DNA of 64,000 nt from Sphingobacterium sp. SGG-5 (GTDB taxonomy: Bacteria > Bacteroidota > Bacteroidia > Sphingobacteriales > Sphingobacteriaceae): the NCBI RefSeq assembly GCF_011043525.1, contig NZ_JAAKGO010000007.1:213875-277874 (forward strand), in the 5' to 3' direction. Position 1 is the stretch's first letter; each line of letters opens with the position of its first letter. The notes below the pieces were generated by a model, which saw nothing but the letters and a program-made list of their open reading frames with translations, searched no databases and was not told the origin of the DNA. A program made the translations under genes and the position numbers. This document shows positions 43,367 through 51,426 of this stretch, one piece after another.

Positions 43367-46300
43367 TTATAATATCATTTGTTTATTTGAATGCTCTACA
43401 TAATGCTTGCTTTCGTTGTCATCCGGATCCAATGACGGGCTGATAATGGAAGTTCTCGACATTAGAGATGAGAAAAAATGCGGAACCAACAGCAGTATGG
43501 TCACTGTGGAAGCGACCAACCCACCGATAACGGCTCTGCCCAGTGGTGCCACCTGCTCCCCTCCGTCACCTAAGCCTAATGCCATTGGCAACATTCCGGC
43601 AAACATGGCGGCAGCAGTCATCAACACGGGTCTCATTCGGGAGGATGCCGCCAGACGTGAAGCGTTCGCAGGCTTAAGTGCCAATTGTTTGCGGTAGTAT
43701 TCTGCCTGATTGACCAGCAGTACGGCATTCGATACCGATACACCGAGCGACATAATAATACCCATATAGGACTGGAGATTTAACGTGCTTCCCGTTAGGA
43801 AAAGCAGGGTAAGACTTCCCGCAACCACAGCAGGCAATACAGATAAGATCACTAATGGCACTTTAAAGGACTGATAGTATGCGGACAACATCAAAAATAT
43901 AACAACAATAGCAACGCCCAAGCCAGCTAAAAGACTACTTAATGTATCGTCCAATAACTGTAAAGTACCTTCTGTCCAGACCGTAGTACCCCGGGGTGGT
44001 TCTCCTGCGTCGGCAATGGCCTGATTAACGGCTGCCGAAGCAGTTCCCAGATCTTTCCCATACACATTGGCAACAACAGTAACGTACCGATTTGGTCCTT
44101 TACGGTTGACCTGTGCAGGAGCCGTTGTTCGGCTTATGGTCGCCACATCTTCAAGAACCGGACGAAGACTCCCCGCTTTCAAGGGTAAAGAACGCAGTCT
44201 TTCTTCGGATTGCATAATCCGTTCGGGTATCTGCACCTGTACCTGGAACACCAATCCCGATACCGGATCGATCCAGAGGTTCTTGTCCGTAAAACGAGTG
44301 GATGATGTGGCCGTAACCAAGCTCCGGGTAATATCCTGCATCGTCAGCCCAAACTGTCCGGCAAGGTCACGGTTGACCTCGATTTCCAACGTAGGGTAAT
44401 CAATGGGTTCCGCAATGCGGACATCCCGTAAATAGGGAACGTTTTTTAGGTTGGCCTCAATCTTGGATGCGTGCGCATAAGCCCCTTTGACCTGTCTGGA
44501 GCCTACTTTGACCTCAATGGGCGTCATTGCCCCCTGCCCCATGATCTTCTCGGTCAGCTCCATCGCTTCAAAATTAAAAGCGACTTCGGGATGATTCTCA
44601 TTGATCTTCTTCCGGATCAGTTCCTTAAAGTCTTCTATCGATCCTTCATACACTTCCTGGTTGACGGATACCTGTAAGACCGCTTCATGGGAAGAGTTAC
44701 TGAAAAGAAAAATGGGGTTGATGGGTGAGCCCGCTGGGTGCATACCCACAAAAGCAGAAGTAATGTTCAGACCATTTTCAGGAAGTTCTGCTTTGATATC
44801 CTCCGTAATATCTTTGACGATCTGCTCGGTTTTTTCGATCCGGCTTCCTTGCGGAGCCTGAATACGTATCTGAAAGTCGCCATTATTCGAAACAGGCATA
44901 ACATCCGTGCCCACGACGTTCAGCAATAATGCAACGATGCCACCCGCAATCAAGATATAGATAGCAAAAAGCGGCAGTGCTTTCGTTGACCATGTACGCA
45001 TACGGTAGGAATAATTTATCCGGAATTTTTCAAAGAATGCCCGTTTTCTCGGTGTATTGGCTTCTTTGTTATGCTTGCTCTTCATCATCCAGTTTGCTAA
45101 AATCGGAACAAAGGTCTGTGAGGCTAAAAAAGATGCGATCATGGCAAATGCCACCGCCAACGACAAAGGCATAAACATATCTTTCGGAATGCCTGTCATG
45201 ATAAAGGCGGGAGTCAGCACTGCAAGGATGCAAAGCAATATCAATAGCTTAGGAATAGAAATTTCATACAGTGCATCAATGATGGCCCGTGATTTGGATT
45301 TACCCATCTCCATGTGCTGATGGATATTCTCTATCGTAACCGTGGCTTCATCCACCAGGATACCGATGGACAGCGCCAGGCCGCTCAGGGTCATAATATT
45401 GATAGTCTGCCCTAAAAGGTGCAATACCGAAACAGCCGACAAAATCGCTATCGGAATGGTAAATACAACAATGATTGCCCCACGGGTATCACCTAAAAAT
45501 AAAAATATGACCAAGCCCGTGAAGACCGCTCCTAAAATACCCTCCAAAATCAGATTGGAAAGGGCCCGTTCGATATAAGTCGATTGGTCAAACGCATAAC
45601 TGACCTGTACATCCTCGGGCAATTGGCTTTTCAATTTTGGTATGGAGGCTTTCAGGTTTTCAACAGCTTCCAGTGTAGACGCATCCGCCTTTTTAATGAT
45701 AGGCAAATAAACCGATCTTTTCCCATTGACAAGGGCATATCCCACAGTCTGGTCGGCTCCGTCTTCCACACGGGCCACATCGCCCACATATACGGTACGG
45801 TTATCGTTTGTTTTTATAGGGGTTTTCAATAATTCTTCCGGACCTTTTGCAATCGAATTAATCGGTGCCATCAGGTTCTCATCTCCTATACGGATATTTC
45901 CCGCAGGGGATGGAAGACTGTTTTTGGTAATGGCTACCGTAATCTCTTCCGGACTTAATCCATTCGCCTGCATCGCCTCAGGGTCAATGTTCACGATTAT
46001 CGAACGTATATTTCCGCCAAAAGGAGCCGGAGCCGTAATACCGGGAACCTCGACAAACATCGGCCTTATCCTCGTAATAGCCAACGTCTGCAGTTCATTG
46101 ACGGATCGCTGGTCACTTTCGAAAACCAATTGTCCGACGGGAAGCGAGCTCCCATCAAAACGCACCACCATCGGCGGCACAGCACCGGGCGGCAGAAAGC
46201 CCATTGCTCGGGAAACTGACGTCGACACCTCGCCGGCAGCTTGTGCCATATCGGTTCCGGGATAAAAGGTCAGTTTCATCAGGGTCAATCCTTGTACACT

Positions 46301-46549
46301 TTTGAAATCGATGTTTTGCACACCACTGACGAACAGGAGTACTTTTTGGAACTCGTTCGCCATAAACCCGTCCATATATGCCGGAGAAAGCCCTCCGTAG
46401 GGCATGGCGATATACATCACAGGTAATTCCACTTCGGGGAATATATCTACGTTTATTTTTTTTACGGTATTATAGGAAAAGAAGCCAATTGCCAATACGG
46501 CAACCATAATTGCAATTGGCCTTCTTAACGCAAATCTTATCAGGTTCAT
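43367..46549 (-). CDS. RND-family efflux permease (first efflux operon)
   Basis: 1060 residues with the twelve-helix, two-large-loop RND layout. The first helix starts RFALRRPIAIMVAVLAIGFF; the proton-relay helix 4 reads SIGILVDEATVTIENIHQHM, with an Asp-Glu pair instead of the Asp-Asp of AcrB; the second half repeats the pattern with MGIIMSLGVSVSNAVLLVN. This Asp-Glu variant and the loop sequences set it apart from the HAE1 pump at 59765-62842. It is driven by protons and sits between adaptor and channel genes in one operon. The substrate is unknown; it lacks the clear methionine clusters of CusA. Confidence 0.93.
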   Translation of the reverse strand: MNLIRFALRRPIAIMVAVLAIGFFSYNTVKKINVDIFPEVELPVMYIAMPYGGLSPAYMDGFMANEFQKVLLFVSGVQNIDFKSVQGLTLMKLTFYPGTDMAQAAGEVSTSVSRAMGFLPPGAVPPMVVRFDGSSLPVGQLVFESDQRSVNELQTLAITRIRPMFVEVPGITAPAPFGGNIRSIIVNIDPEAMQANGLSPEEITVAITKNSLPSPAGNIRIGDENLMAPINSIAKGPEELLKTPIKTNDNRTVYVGDVARVEDGADQTVGYALVNGKRSVYLPIIKKADASTLEAVENLKASIPKLKSQLPEDVQVSYAFDQSTYIERALSNLILEGILGAVFTGLVIFLFLGDTRGAIIVVFTIPIAILSAVSVLHLLGQTINIMTLSGLALSIGILVDEATVTIENIHQHMEMGKSKSRAIIDALYEISIPKLLILLCILAVLTPAFIMTGIPKDMFMPLSLAVAFAMIASFLASQTFVPILANWMMKSKHNKEANTPRKRAFFEKFRINYSYRMRTWSTKALPLFAIYILIAGGIVALLLNVVGTDVMPVSNNGDFQIRIQAPQGSRIEKTEQIVKDITEDIKAELPENGLNITSAFVGMHPAGSPINPIFLFSNSSHEAVLQVSVNQEVYEGSIEDFKELIRKKINENHPEVAFNFEAMELTEKIMGQGAMTPIEVKVGSRQVKGAYAHASKIEANLKNVPYLRDVRIAEPIDYPTLEIEVNRDLAGQFGLTMQDITRSLVTATSSTRFTDKNLWIDPVSGLVFQVQVQIPERIMQSEERLRSLPLKAGSLRPVLEDVATISRTTAPAQVNRKGPNRYVTVVANVYGKDLGTASAAVNQAIADAGEPPRGTTVWTEGTLQLLDDTLSSLLAGLGVAIVVIFLMLSAYYQSFKVPLVILSVLPAVVAGSLTLLFLTGSTLNLQSYMGIIMSLGVSVSNAVLLVNQAEYYRKQLALKPANASRLAASSRMRPVLMTAAAMFAGMLPMALGLGDGGEQVAPLGRAVIGGLVASTVTILLLVPHFFSSLMSRTSIISPSLDPDDNESKHYVEHSNKQMIL

Positions 46550-46558
46550 AGATAATCA

Positions 46559-47944
46559 TTAAAGGTTGTTAAACAAAAAACCAAAATCGGCGGTCAGTTC
46601 CGCCTCGTAAGCAAGGAGCATCCAATAATCACGAGAGGCTTCTATATGGGCATTTTCTGCCTGTTCCAGCAAGATGCGGATCTGTAAGAGTTCGCTCAGT
46701 CCGATCAGCCCGCTTTTATATCTTGCCAGATACATCTTGTATGCGTCTTCAGACTGCCTTACGGAAAGCCTTGTTTTCCGGAGCTGCTGGTACTGTTGCC
46801 CGATCTTGGTCTGTGATGCGGATAAGTCTGCCTGCATTGCCTGTTTATACTGCGTTTTGAGTAATTTGGCACTTTCAGCTTCTTTAAAAAGCTGTTCGCT
46901 TTTTAGCCGAGTGGTATGCAGACTGGTGATATTCCATGTGATACCGATACCTGCCAAAAAGTTGTTGGTCATATTACTAAAACCGTCTTTCCACGCCCCA
47001 GATACCGTCCCGTTCGGACCAATGCCCGTACCCCGGTGGGCATAACCTCCCAATAGGCTGATGGTAGGTAACGAGGCTCTTTTTTTTGCCTGACCGCTTA
47101 ACGTGTAATATTCGGATTGTTTATCCAGTGCATCCAAAATGGGATGCGAAGAACCAACGGAGTTCTCCGTATTTTGATAAATAGCGGACGGATTAGTGAA
47201 CCTTTCTGCAGAAGCCGTATAATTAAGCGTTTCATCGCCGAACAACTCCAATAATTTGATCAAAGCAGCCGCTCTAAAGCCACTCCATTTATTATTTTCG
47301 CCCATCGCTTGCATATAGGACGATGAGGCGAGCAGACTGTCGGCTGCGGGTCTAAGTCCTGATGCGGATAGGCCCGAAGTGATTTTGCGAATATCATCCA
47401 AACGCTCTGCATTCTTTTCCGTCCAGATCAGTTTGGCATCATTATATAAAAGCGTAATATACCGTTCTGATAATGTCTTTTTCAGATTGAGTATATAGGC
47501 ATCTTTATCGCTGACCGATTTATCGTACAAAGCTCCGGCGGCTTCGATTTGCTTGCGCAGCTTCCCGAAAGAAAATAATTCCCATTCAATGATGGTAGAA
47601 CCAAAGGTATTGGCTGCCGTAGAACTGCCGTCTATGGCTACCGATAAACCGCTTACATTGAAAAAACCTGCCTGCGAAAAAAAAGCTCCTGCACTCCCTT
47701 CGTAAGTACCATAGGTATTCTGTGCCTGTGCTTTTACCTGTGGGAGCATATTGCTCTTGACTACCTGCTCATTGAGCTTTGCGGCATCCATCGCAGTCAT
47801 CTTTACACCGATACCCGGATAGTTCTCTTCGACTTTGGGCCATAGAGAGCCCAAAGTATTCTCTTTTGGCTGTTGTCCGTATAATGTGGATGTAACAGCC
47901 ATGGCAAACCATATAGACGTGTTTACCATAGTCTTTTTTACCAT
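46559..47944 (-). CDS. TolC-family outer membrane channel (first efflux operon)
   Basis: 461 residues with a signal peptide (MVNTSIWFAMAVTSTLYGQ). Two long helical hairpin repeats are visible, with KLNEQVVKSNMLPQVKAQAQ in the first and the typical RYKSGLIGLSELLQIRILLEQAE near the end. It forms the outer membrane exit duct. Its stop is 9 bases before the permease start. The order channel, pump, adaptor is common in Bacteroidota. Confidence 0.92.
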   Translation of the reverse strand: MVKKTMVNTSIWFAMAVTSTLYGQQPKENTLGSLWPKVEENYPGIGVKMTAMDAAKLNEQVVKSNMLPQVKAQAQNTYGTYEGSAGAFFSQAGFFNVSGLSVAIDGSSTAANTFGSTIIEWELFSFGKLRKQIEAAGALYDKSVSDKDAYILNLKKTLSERYITLLYNDAKLIWTEKNAERLDDIRKITSGLSASGLRPAADSLLASSSYMQAMGENNKWSGFRAAALIKLLELFGDETLNYTASAERFTNPSAIYQNTENSVGSSHPILDALDKQSEYYTLSGQAKKRASLPTISLLGGYAHRGTGIGPNGTVSGAWKDGFSNMTNNFLAGIGITWNITSLHTTRLKSEQLFKEAESAKLLKTQYKQAMQADLSASQTKIGQQYQQLRKTRLSVRQSEDAYKMYLARYKSGLIGLSELLQIRILLEQAENAHIEASRDYWMLLAYEAELTADFGFLFNNL

Positions 47945-48002
47945 GATTACAATAAAGTTTTAAGGTCATTAGACCTGCGATTATCTTAATTGACAATTGA
48001 GA

Positions 48003-48025
48003 GGATGCCCTTATTCTCGGCATCC
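48003..48025. other. Hairpin between the small membrane protein gene and the TolC gene
   Basis: GGATGCC (48003-48009) pairs with GGCATCC (48019-48025) around a 9-base loop. No T-run on the minus strand follows, so it may be an mRNA structure rather than a terminator. Confidence 0.4.
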
Positions 48026-48037
48026 ATAGAAAAAAGA

Positions 48038-48466
48038 CTAGGCGTAGAAGGGGATGATCAATTTGCGATATTCCAAGAAGAGAGGAATGGGCTTAGGAAT
48101 TCTTTTACTGTCCTGATAAAGGGGATGATTGTTTTCTTTGTTTTCCCAGCGGAAACTCAACAGAAAAAAGAGAAACGCTGGAAAGAAAAATACAGCTAAT
48201 ATGTTTTGGGAAAACTCAAAGCCGCCTTTTTGTATCGTTACGCTATCCACTACCTGCTCATATTGGCAGCTATTCCATATTTGGGAAACATATTGTTTTC
48301 CGTTTTGCTTATGTGGACTTGACGATTGTTCGGTGGTATGTAGAGCCAATAACTGCTTTATACTTGCTTTCACCGCACAGGACGATAACAACAAACACAA
48401 CATTGCGACGACACGCGTTAAGGTTCGCACGCCCCGTAATCTATATGTATGGTTATGTCTCGACAT
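48038..48466 (-). CDS. Small membrane protein leading the first efflux operon, unknown
   Basis: 142 residues from the ATG at 48466; a TTG 9 bases upstream is an alternative. A hydrophobic N-terminal segment (VVAMLCLLLSSCAVKA) could be a signal or lipoprotein signal (Cys in LLSSC). A second hydrophobic stretch (ILAVFFFPAFLFFLLSF) about 50 residues before the end should cross the membrane, leaving a proline-rich, basic tail. Lying 93 bases before tolC on the same strand, it is a candidate accessory part of the efflux system. I do not recognise the family. Confidence 0.7.
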   Translation of the reverse strand: MSRHNHTYRLRGVRTLTRVVAMLCLLLSSCAVKASIKQLLALHTTEQSSSPHKQNGKQYVSQIWNSCQYEQVVDSVTIQKGGFEFSQNILAVFFFPAFLFFLLSFRWENKENNHPLYQDSKRIPKPIPLFLEYRKLIIPFYA

Positions 48467-48548
48467 ATCCTGCAATAATAGAGCTTTTGTAGGAGATATG
48501 TATGTAAAATTCGTATGACATCTCCTATTACATCAACATTTAGTCTAT

Positions 48549-49187
48549 CTATGAAGGGATATTAACCTTAGCAGGGGTCGTTTCTAATTGTATATTATTT
48601 TTATCGGGCAAGTTCAACACTTTCGCAAAGGCATTTGCCGCATTATGCACTTGTACTGTCCAGTCTTCTGCTGCGCCGTCATCGGCACCGTCCGAAATAT
48701 ATTTGAGGCAGAGAAATGGAATATTTTCTTTACTGGCCACCAAAGCCAAGGCGTAAGCCTCCATGTCCACGATATTATAATGTTGCACAGCATGGGCCAT
48801 TTCGAAATTATCCCCTGTCCCGCAGATAGCTGCAGGCAGTGCTTCCATGTGTAAACCATACTCAAGGAGGGTAGGAATACCGGAAAGGGGCGTCTCGTAG
48901 AGTTCAAACCCTAAGGCTCTCACGTCCATGTCCCGTTGGATAAATTTGGTACAGCAGACCACATCGCCTTTTTGAAATTGGCTGCTTCCTGCCGAGCCTA
49001 AATTTACAATCAGCTGCGGTCTTTCCTGTCTGATCGCTTTCATCAGCTCGTATGTTGCACTAACCTTACCAATTCCACAGATCAAATGGTTATATGCTGT
49101 GAATATATCCGCAGCTTCGGATGCTAAAGCAAAGGTAAATAGCACATTTTCAAGGAAAAAAGAATGGTTGTGGTCTATCCGTATCAT
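48549..49187 (-). CDS. PNP/UDP-family nucleosidase or phosphorylase
   Basis: 212 residues. The fold is shown by LICGIGKVSATYELMKAI, PQLIVNLGSAGSSQ and the nucleoside-binding NIVDMEAYALALVASKENI with the acid pair in ISDGADD. This pattern is closest to 5'-methylthioadenosine/S-adenosylhomocysteine nucleosidases, but a nucleoside phosphorylase is possible. The N-terminal portion is shorter than usual (about 230 residues). It is not close to ahcY, which would do part of the same job; the neighbours are a YqcI/YcgG gene upstream and the efflux operon downstream. Confidence 0.8.
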   Translation of the reverse strand: MIRIDHNHSFFLENVLFTFALASEAADIFTAYNHLICGIGKVSATYELMKAIRQERPQLIVNLGSAGSSQFQKGDVVCCTKFIQRDMDVRALGFELYETPLSGIPTLLEYGLHMEALPAAICGTGDNFEMAHAVQHYNIVDMEAYALALVASKENIPFLCLKYISDGADDGAAEDWTVQVHNAANAFAKVLNLPDKNNIQLETTPAKVNIPS

Positions 49188-49262
49188 ACCGCTTTATATA
49201 GATCAGCCGTAAAGCTACCTATTTTGTTATTAATATTTTCTATTTTCCACCAGCGGTTAAGC

Positions 49263-49919
49263 TTATTTTAATGATAACCCGCTAAATGGGCATTTTTCCT
49301 CAGTGGTGTAAACTCTTCCACTATACTGAAATATTTCAGAGCGGTCGCCGAAATCAGCAAGCATAGTGTTGACAGATCCAGAAAAATTCATATCTCTTTT
49401 TCTTACAATGGCCTTCAGCTTGTCGTAGAGACCTTTTTTTCTCAAATCTTCAAACTGAACATGCGGATTGAAGACTATTGCGGGAGCGGGAAACTGACGT
49501 GCGGGGCGGCTACTACCGGGATGTAAGCCGATGATAAAGAAAGCCTCCTGCATCAGACTAAAACTAAAGTTTTCTGACTGCGGATCTTCGCTGACTCTTT
49601 TATCGTGTGCAAAATTCTTAGCGTCCAAAGCACGGAGAGCTTTCAAACGCTGAAACAAAAAGATTTCAAACTGTTTCTCGTCGAGGGGCTCCGTGAAGGG
49701 GAATAAAACGACCGCACTGTGGAAACCCTTTTCACGATTACGAAATTGTCTTGTGAAATTATATATAAATTCTAAGATTCTTTCATCATCTTTCGGACAA
49801 GCGATATGCCCTGCACTTAGAAATTTAATATTATCTTTGTTCAGCGCATCTTTAGCGGCCACACATGGAAATGTTTTATCGGATATCATTTCTTTGAAAG
49901 CGTTTATCACATCTGCCAT
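49263..49919 (-). CDS. YqcI/YcgG-family protein (heme-dependent N-oxygenase-like)
   Basis: 218 residues. Family blocks are FPCVAAKDAL near the start, LVVLFPF-like SAVVLFPFTEP, IGLHPGSSRPARQFPAPAIVFNPHVQF in part, and the C-terminal EKCPFSG. The YqcI/YcgG family includes GntA, a heme-dependent arginine-derivative N-hydroxylase of guanitoxin synthesis, but most members have no known substrate. The DUF1989 gene lies 38 bases upstream on the same strand, and this pairing may be functional. Confidence 0.85.
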   Translation of the reverse strand: MADVINAFKEMISDKTFPCVAAKDALNKDNIKFLSAGHIACPKDDERILEFIYNFTRQFRNREKGFHSAVVLFPFTEPLDEKQFEIFLFQRLKALRALDAKNFAHDKRVSEDPQSENFSFSLMQEAFFIIGLHPGSSRPARQFPAPAIVFNPHVQFEDLRKKGLYDKLKAIVRKRDMNFSGSVNTMLADFGDRSEIFQYSGRVYTTEEKCPFSGLSLK

Positions 49920-49957
49920 AATTTCCTTATTTTTTGCACCAATTCGCAGCGCAGTTC

Positions 49958-50548
49958 CTATTCGCCGTTATTTAAAATTTCATAACCTATTGGCTTAAAT
50001 GAATTGTTATTGGACATTTCGGCCGAACATGCAGTTATTCCTACAATTAGATCCATCTGTGCGTGCAATATCACGTAATCATTAGCTTTGCTCCTTGGCG
50101 GATGAACACCTATTTTGCCCGTAAGACCATCAACCGACACATTCATAAAAATGTTAAAGCAGATCGGAATCTGGTCTGGCATGATTCCAAACGGGTGTAA
50201 TGCCTCACTAAGATTACCGAAACAACCCCTATGTGGATTGGCATGCCCATAAATAATTCGAAAAGTATCCGCGCTACAAGGAGTAAGTAAAAAATCATGT
50301 TTACCAACAGTATCTTCTTCCATAGTAAACATGACATTGCTTAAATTAGAATAAAACTTATTGCCTTGCGTTAGAAAAATGGTCTCTTCATAATCAATCG
50401 TCCGCCCACTAGATAAATATTCTAACGGATTAGCATGATTAAAGCATATGAAATCCGAGACCTGTTCACCTTTTATATCGTACACTTTTAGACGTTCGTT
50501 TTTTTTCAGGATAAATGCCGTTCCGCTACGGGGAGGTATAATATTCAT
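49958..50548 (-). CDS. DUF1989 / urea carboxylase-associated family protein
   Basis: 196 residues, cupin-like. Conserved stretches are YLSSGRTIDYEETIFLTQGN, EEDTVGKHDFLLTPCS, HPHRGCFGNLSEAL in part, FNIFMNV and the closing LIVGITACSAEMSNNNSFKP. These match DUF1989, found with urea carboxylase or amino acid catabolism genes in other bacteria. The presumed metal-binding residues (His, Cys and Glu in the named stretches) appear intact. No urea carboxylase gene is in the window; the neighbour is the YqcI/YcgG gene. Confidence 0.88.
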   Translation of the reverse strand: MNIIPPRSGTAFILKKNERLKVYDIKGEQVSDFICFNHANPLEYLSSGRTIDYEETIFLTQGNKFYSNLSNVMFTMEEDTVGKHDFLLTPCSADTFRIIYGHANPHRGCFGNLSEALHPFGIMPDQIPICFNIFMNVSVDGLTGKIGVHPPRSKANDYVILHAQMDLIVGITACSAEMSNNNSFKPIGYEILNNGE

Positions 50549-50705
50549 TATTTTAAAATTTTAAAAAGCAACCTATAGATGTAATGCTACCTGACAGAAT
50601 ATAGTTTATATATGTTTGTCAGGCCCTTTCAGAAGAACATCTTTATTCATAAAACAGCCCAAGAAAATAAATGTTTTCGCCCGAGTAAACTCGACGCATC
50701 GGAAA

Positions 50706-50750
50706 ACAAAAATGAAGCTCTCCGTCATGGACGGAGAGCTTCATTTTTGT
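50706..50750. terminator. Very strong hairpin terminator, 21-bp perfect stem
   Basis: Arms at 50706-50726 and 50730-50750 are perfectly complementary over 21 bp with the 3-base loop ATG; the A/T-rich outer ends give T-runs on both strands. On the minus strand it ends the transcript that would cover the structured element and tRNA-Pro. Confidence 0.9.
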
Positions 50751-50753
50751 TGA

Positions 50754-50842
50754 TCGGGGTGGCAGGATTGCTTTAGCCCCGCTGGCCCCAGACTCGCCCC
50801 CTAAAGCTCCTGCGGATCGAACCACGGTTCTCATCCCGCCAC
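50754..50842 (-). ncRNA. Unidentified structured element 3' of tRNA-Pro
   Basis: Read on the minus strand, GTGGCGGGAT (50833-50842) pairs with ATCCTGCCAC (50759-50768) over 10 bp with one G-U, and GCTTTAG (50801-50807) pairs with CTAAAGC (50770-50776). A GGTTCGATCC segment resembles a T-arm. The last 16 bases (50754-50769) equal the 3' end of the tRNA-Pro gene. It is followed by the 21-bp hairpin. It could be a tRNA relic or an independent small RNA; there is no usable reading frame (the overlapping 63-codon frame looks spurious). Confidence 0.4.
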
Positions 50843-50844
50843 AA

Positions 50845-50880
50845 ACAAAAAAAGTCCGACTTTCGTCAGACTTTTTTTGT
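50845..50880 (-). terminator. Hairpin terminator directly 3' of tRNA-Pro
   Basis: ACAAAAAAAGTC (50845-50856) pairs with GACTTTTTTTGT (50869-50880), plus inner CGA/TCG pairs. It abuts the tRNA 3' end. Confidence 0.7.
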
Positions 50881-50953
50881 CGGGGTGGCAGGATTCGAAC
50901 CTACGACCTCCACATCCCAAATGTGGCGCGATACCGGGCTACGCTACACCCCG
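50880..50953 (-). tRNA. tRNA-Pro (anticodon UGG)
   Basis: On the minus strand, acceptor CGGGGTG/CACCCCG with discriminator A; the anticodon stem CCACA/TGTGG holds the loop TTTGGGA, giving anticodon TGG. The T-loop TTCGAAT is normal. It is 74 bases long. Confidence 0.96.
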
Positions 50954-50978
50954 AAAGGTATCACCTTTTTTGTGGCCA

Positions 50979-51010
50979 CAAATATATAAACCATTTTTGT
51001 CAACTACAAA
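50979..51010 (-). promoter_or_regulatory. Promoter of tRNA-Pro
   Basis: On the minus strand TTTG (51007-51010) and TATATTTG (50979-50986) are 20 bases apart, an ideal Bacteroidota -33/-7 pair. Confidence 0.65.
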
Positions 51011-51034
51011 TAAAAACAATATTCACGTTTTAAC

Positions 51035-51042
51035 TATCTTTG
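51035..51042 (+). promoter_or_regulatory. -7 promoter element of the Smr gene
   Basis: TATCTTTG (TAnnTTTG) 22 bases before the start codon; it is back to back with the tRNA-Pro promoter. Confidence 0.55.
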
Positions 51043-51064
51043 CACTAACCCAGCAAGATTTCGT

Positions 51065-51370
51065 ATGAATAGAACCCTCCCTAAGCCACCGAAGACAGTA
51101 GATTTACATGCAGATGCCTTTCTGGATGACTGGGAAGATTACGATAGTAATGAGCTACTTGCTGAGTCAATAACCCGACTTCGGGAAACATTAGATGCTG
51201 CTATATATTGGGAATTTCAAGAAATAAGATATATACACGGCAAGGGAAAAGGAATACTCCGCGAAGCTGTATACGAAGAGTTAGGCTATTATAAAGAAAG
51301 CGGTTTGATTGTCCGATACTACCCTTCTCATCAAAATCAGGATATCGTTGTTGTAGTCATTGGATTATAA
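51065..51370 (+). CDS. Stand-alone Smr-domain protein
   Basis: 101 residues, almost entirely one Smr domain. The first signature VDLHAD (residues 12-17, usually LDLHG) and the second IHGKGKGILREAV (family HGxGxGxLR) are present. Smr domains, known from the MutS2 C-terminus, nick DNA or RNA. Here no MutS part is fused, which makes it a small free-standing version. It is a single-gene unit ended by the hairpin at 51376. Confidence 0.88.
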   Translation: MNRTLPKPPKTVDLHADAFLDDWEDYDSNELLAESITRLRETLDAAIYWEFQEIRYIHGKGKGILREAVYEELGYYKESGLIVRYYPSHQNQDIVVVVIGL

Positions 51371-51375
51371 AAAAT

Positions 51376-51415
51376 GTCTGAATTGTGAAGACACAAATAA
51401 CCTCACAATTCAGAC
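51376..51415. terminator. Terminator between Smr and DUF1080 genes
   Basis: Perfect 13-bp stem GTCTGAATTGTGA (51376-51388) / TCACAATTCAGAC (51403-51415); the T-run lies on the minus strand, so it mainly serves the DUF1080 gene. Confidence 0.85.
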
Positions 51416-51426
51416 TAAATATCCTT

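Noticed and set aside
45726..46265. 179-codon plus-strand frame inside the first RND pump gene
   Set aside because: It is antisense to the conserved pump and has no family resemblance.
50643..50834. 63-codon minus-strand frame over the structured element
   Set aside because: It covers the hairpin and the folded element; the composition is unlike the neighbouring proteins and the RNA structure explains the sequence better.
50877..51068. 63-codon plus-strand frame over tRNA-Pro
   Set aside because: It is the antisense of tRNA-Pro, a well-known type of false gene call.
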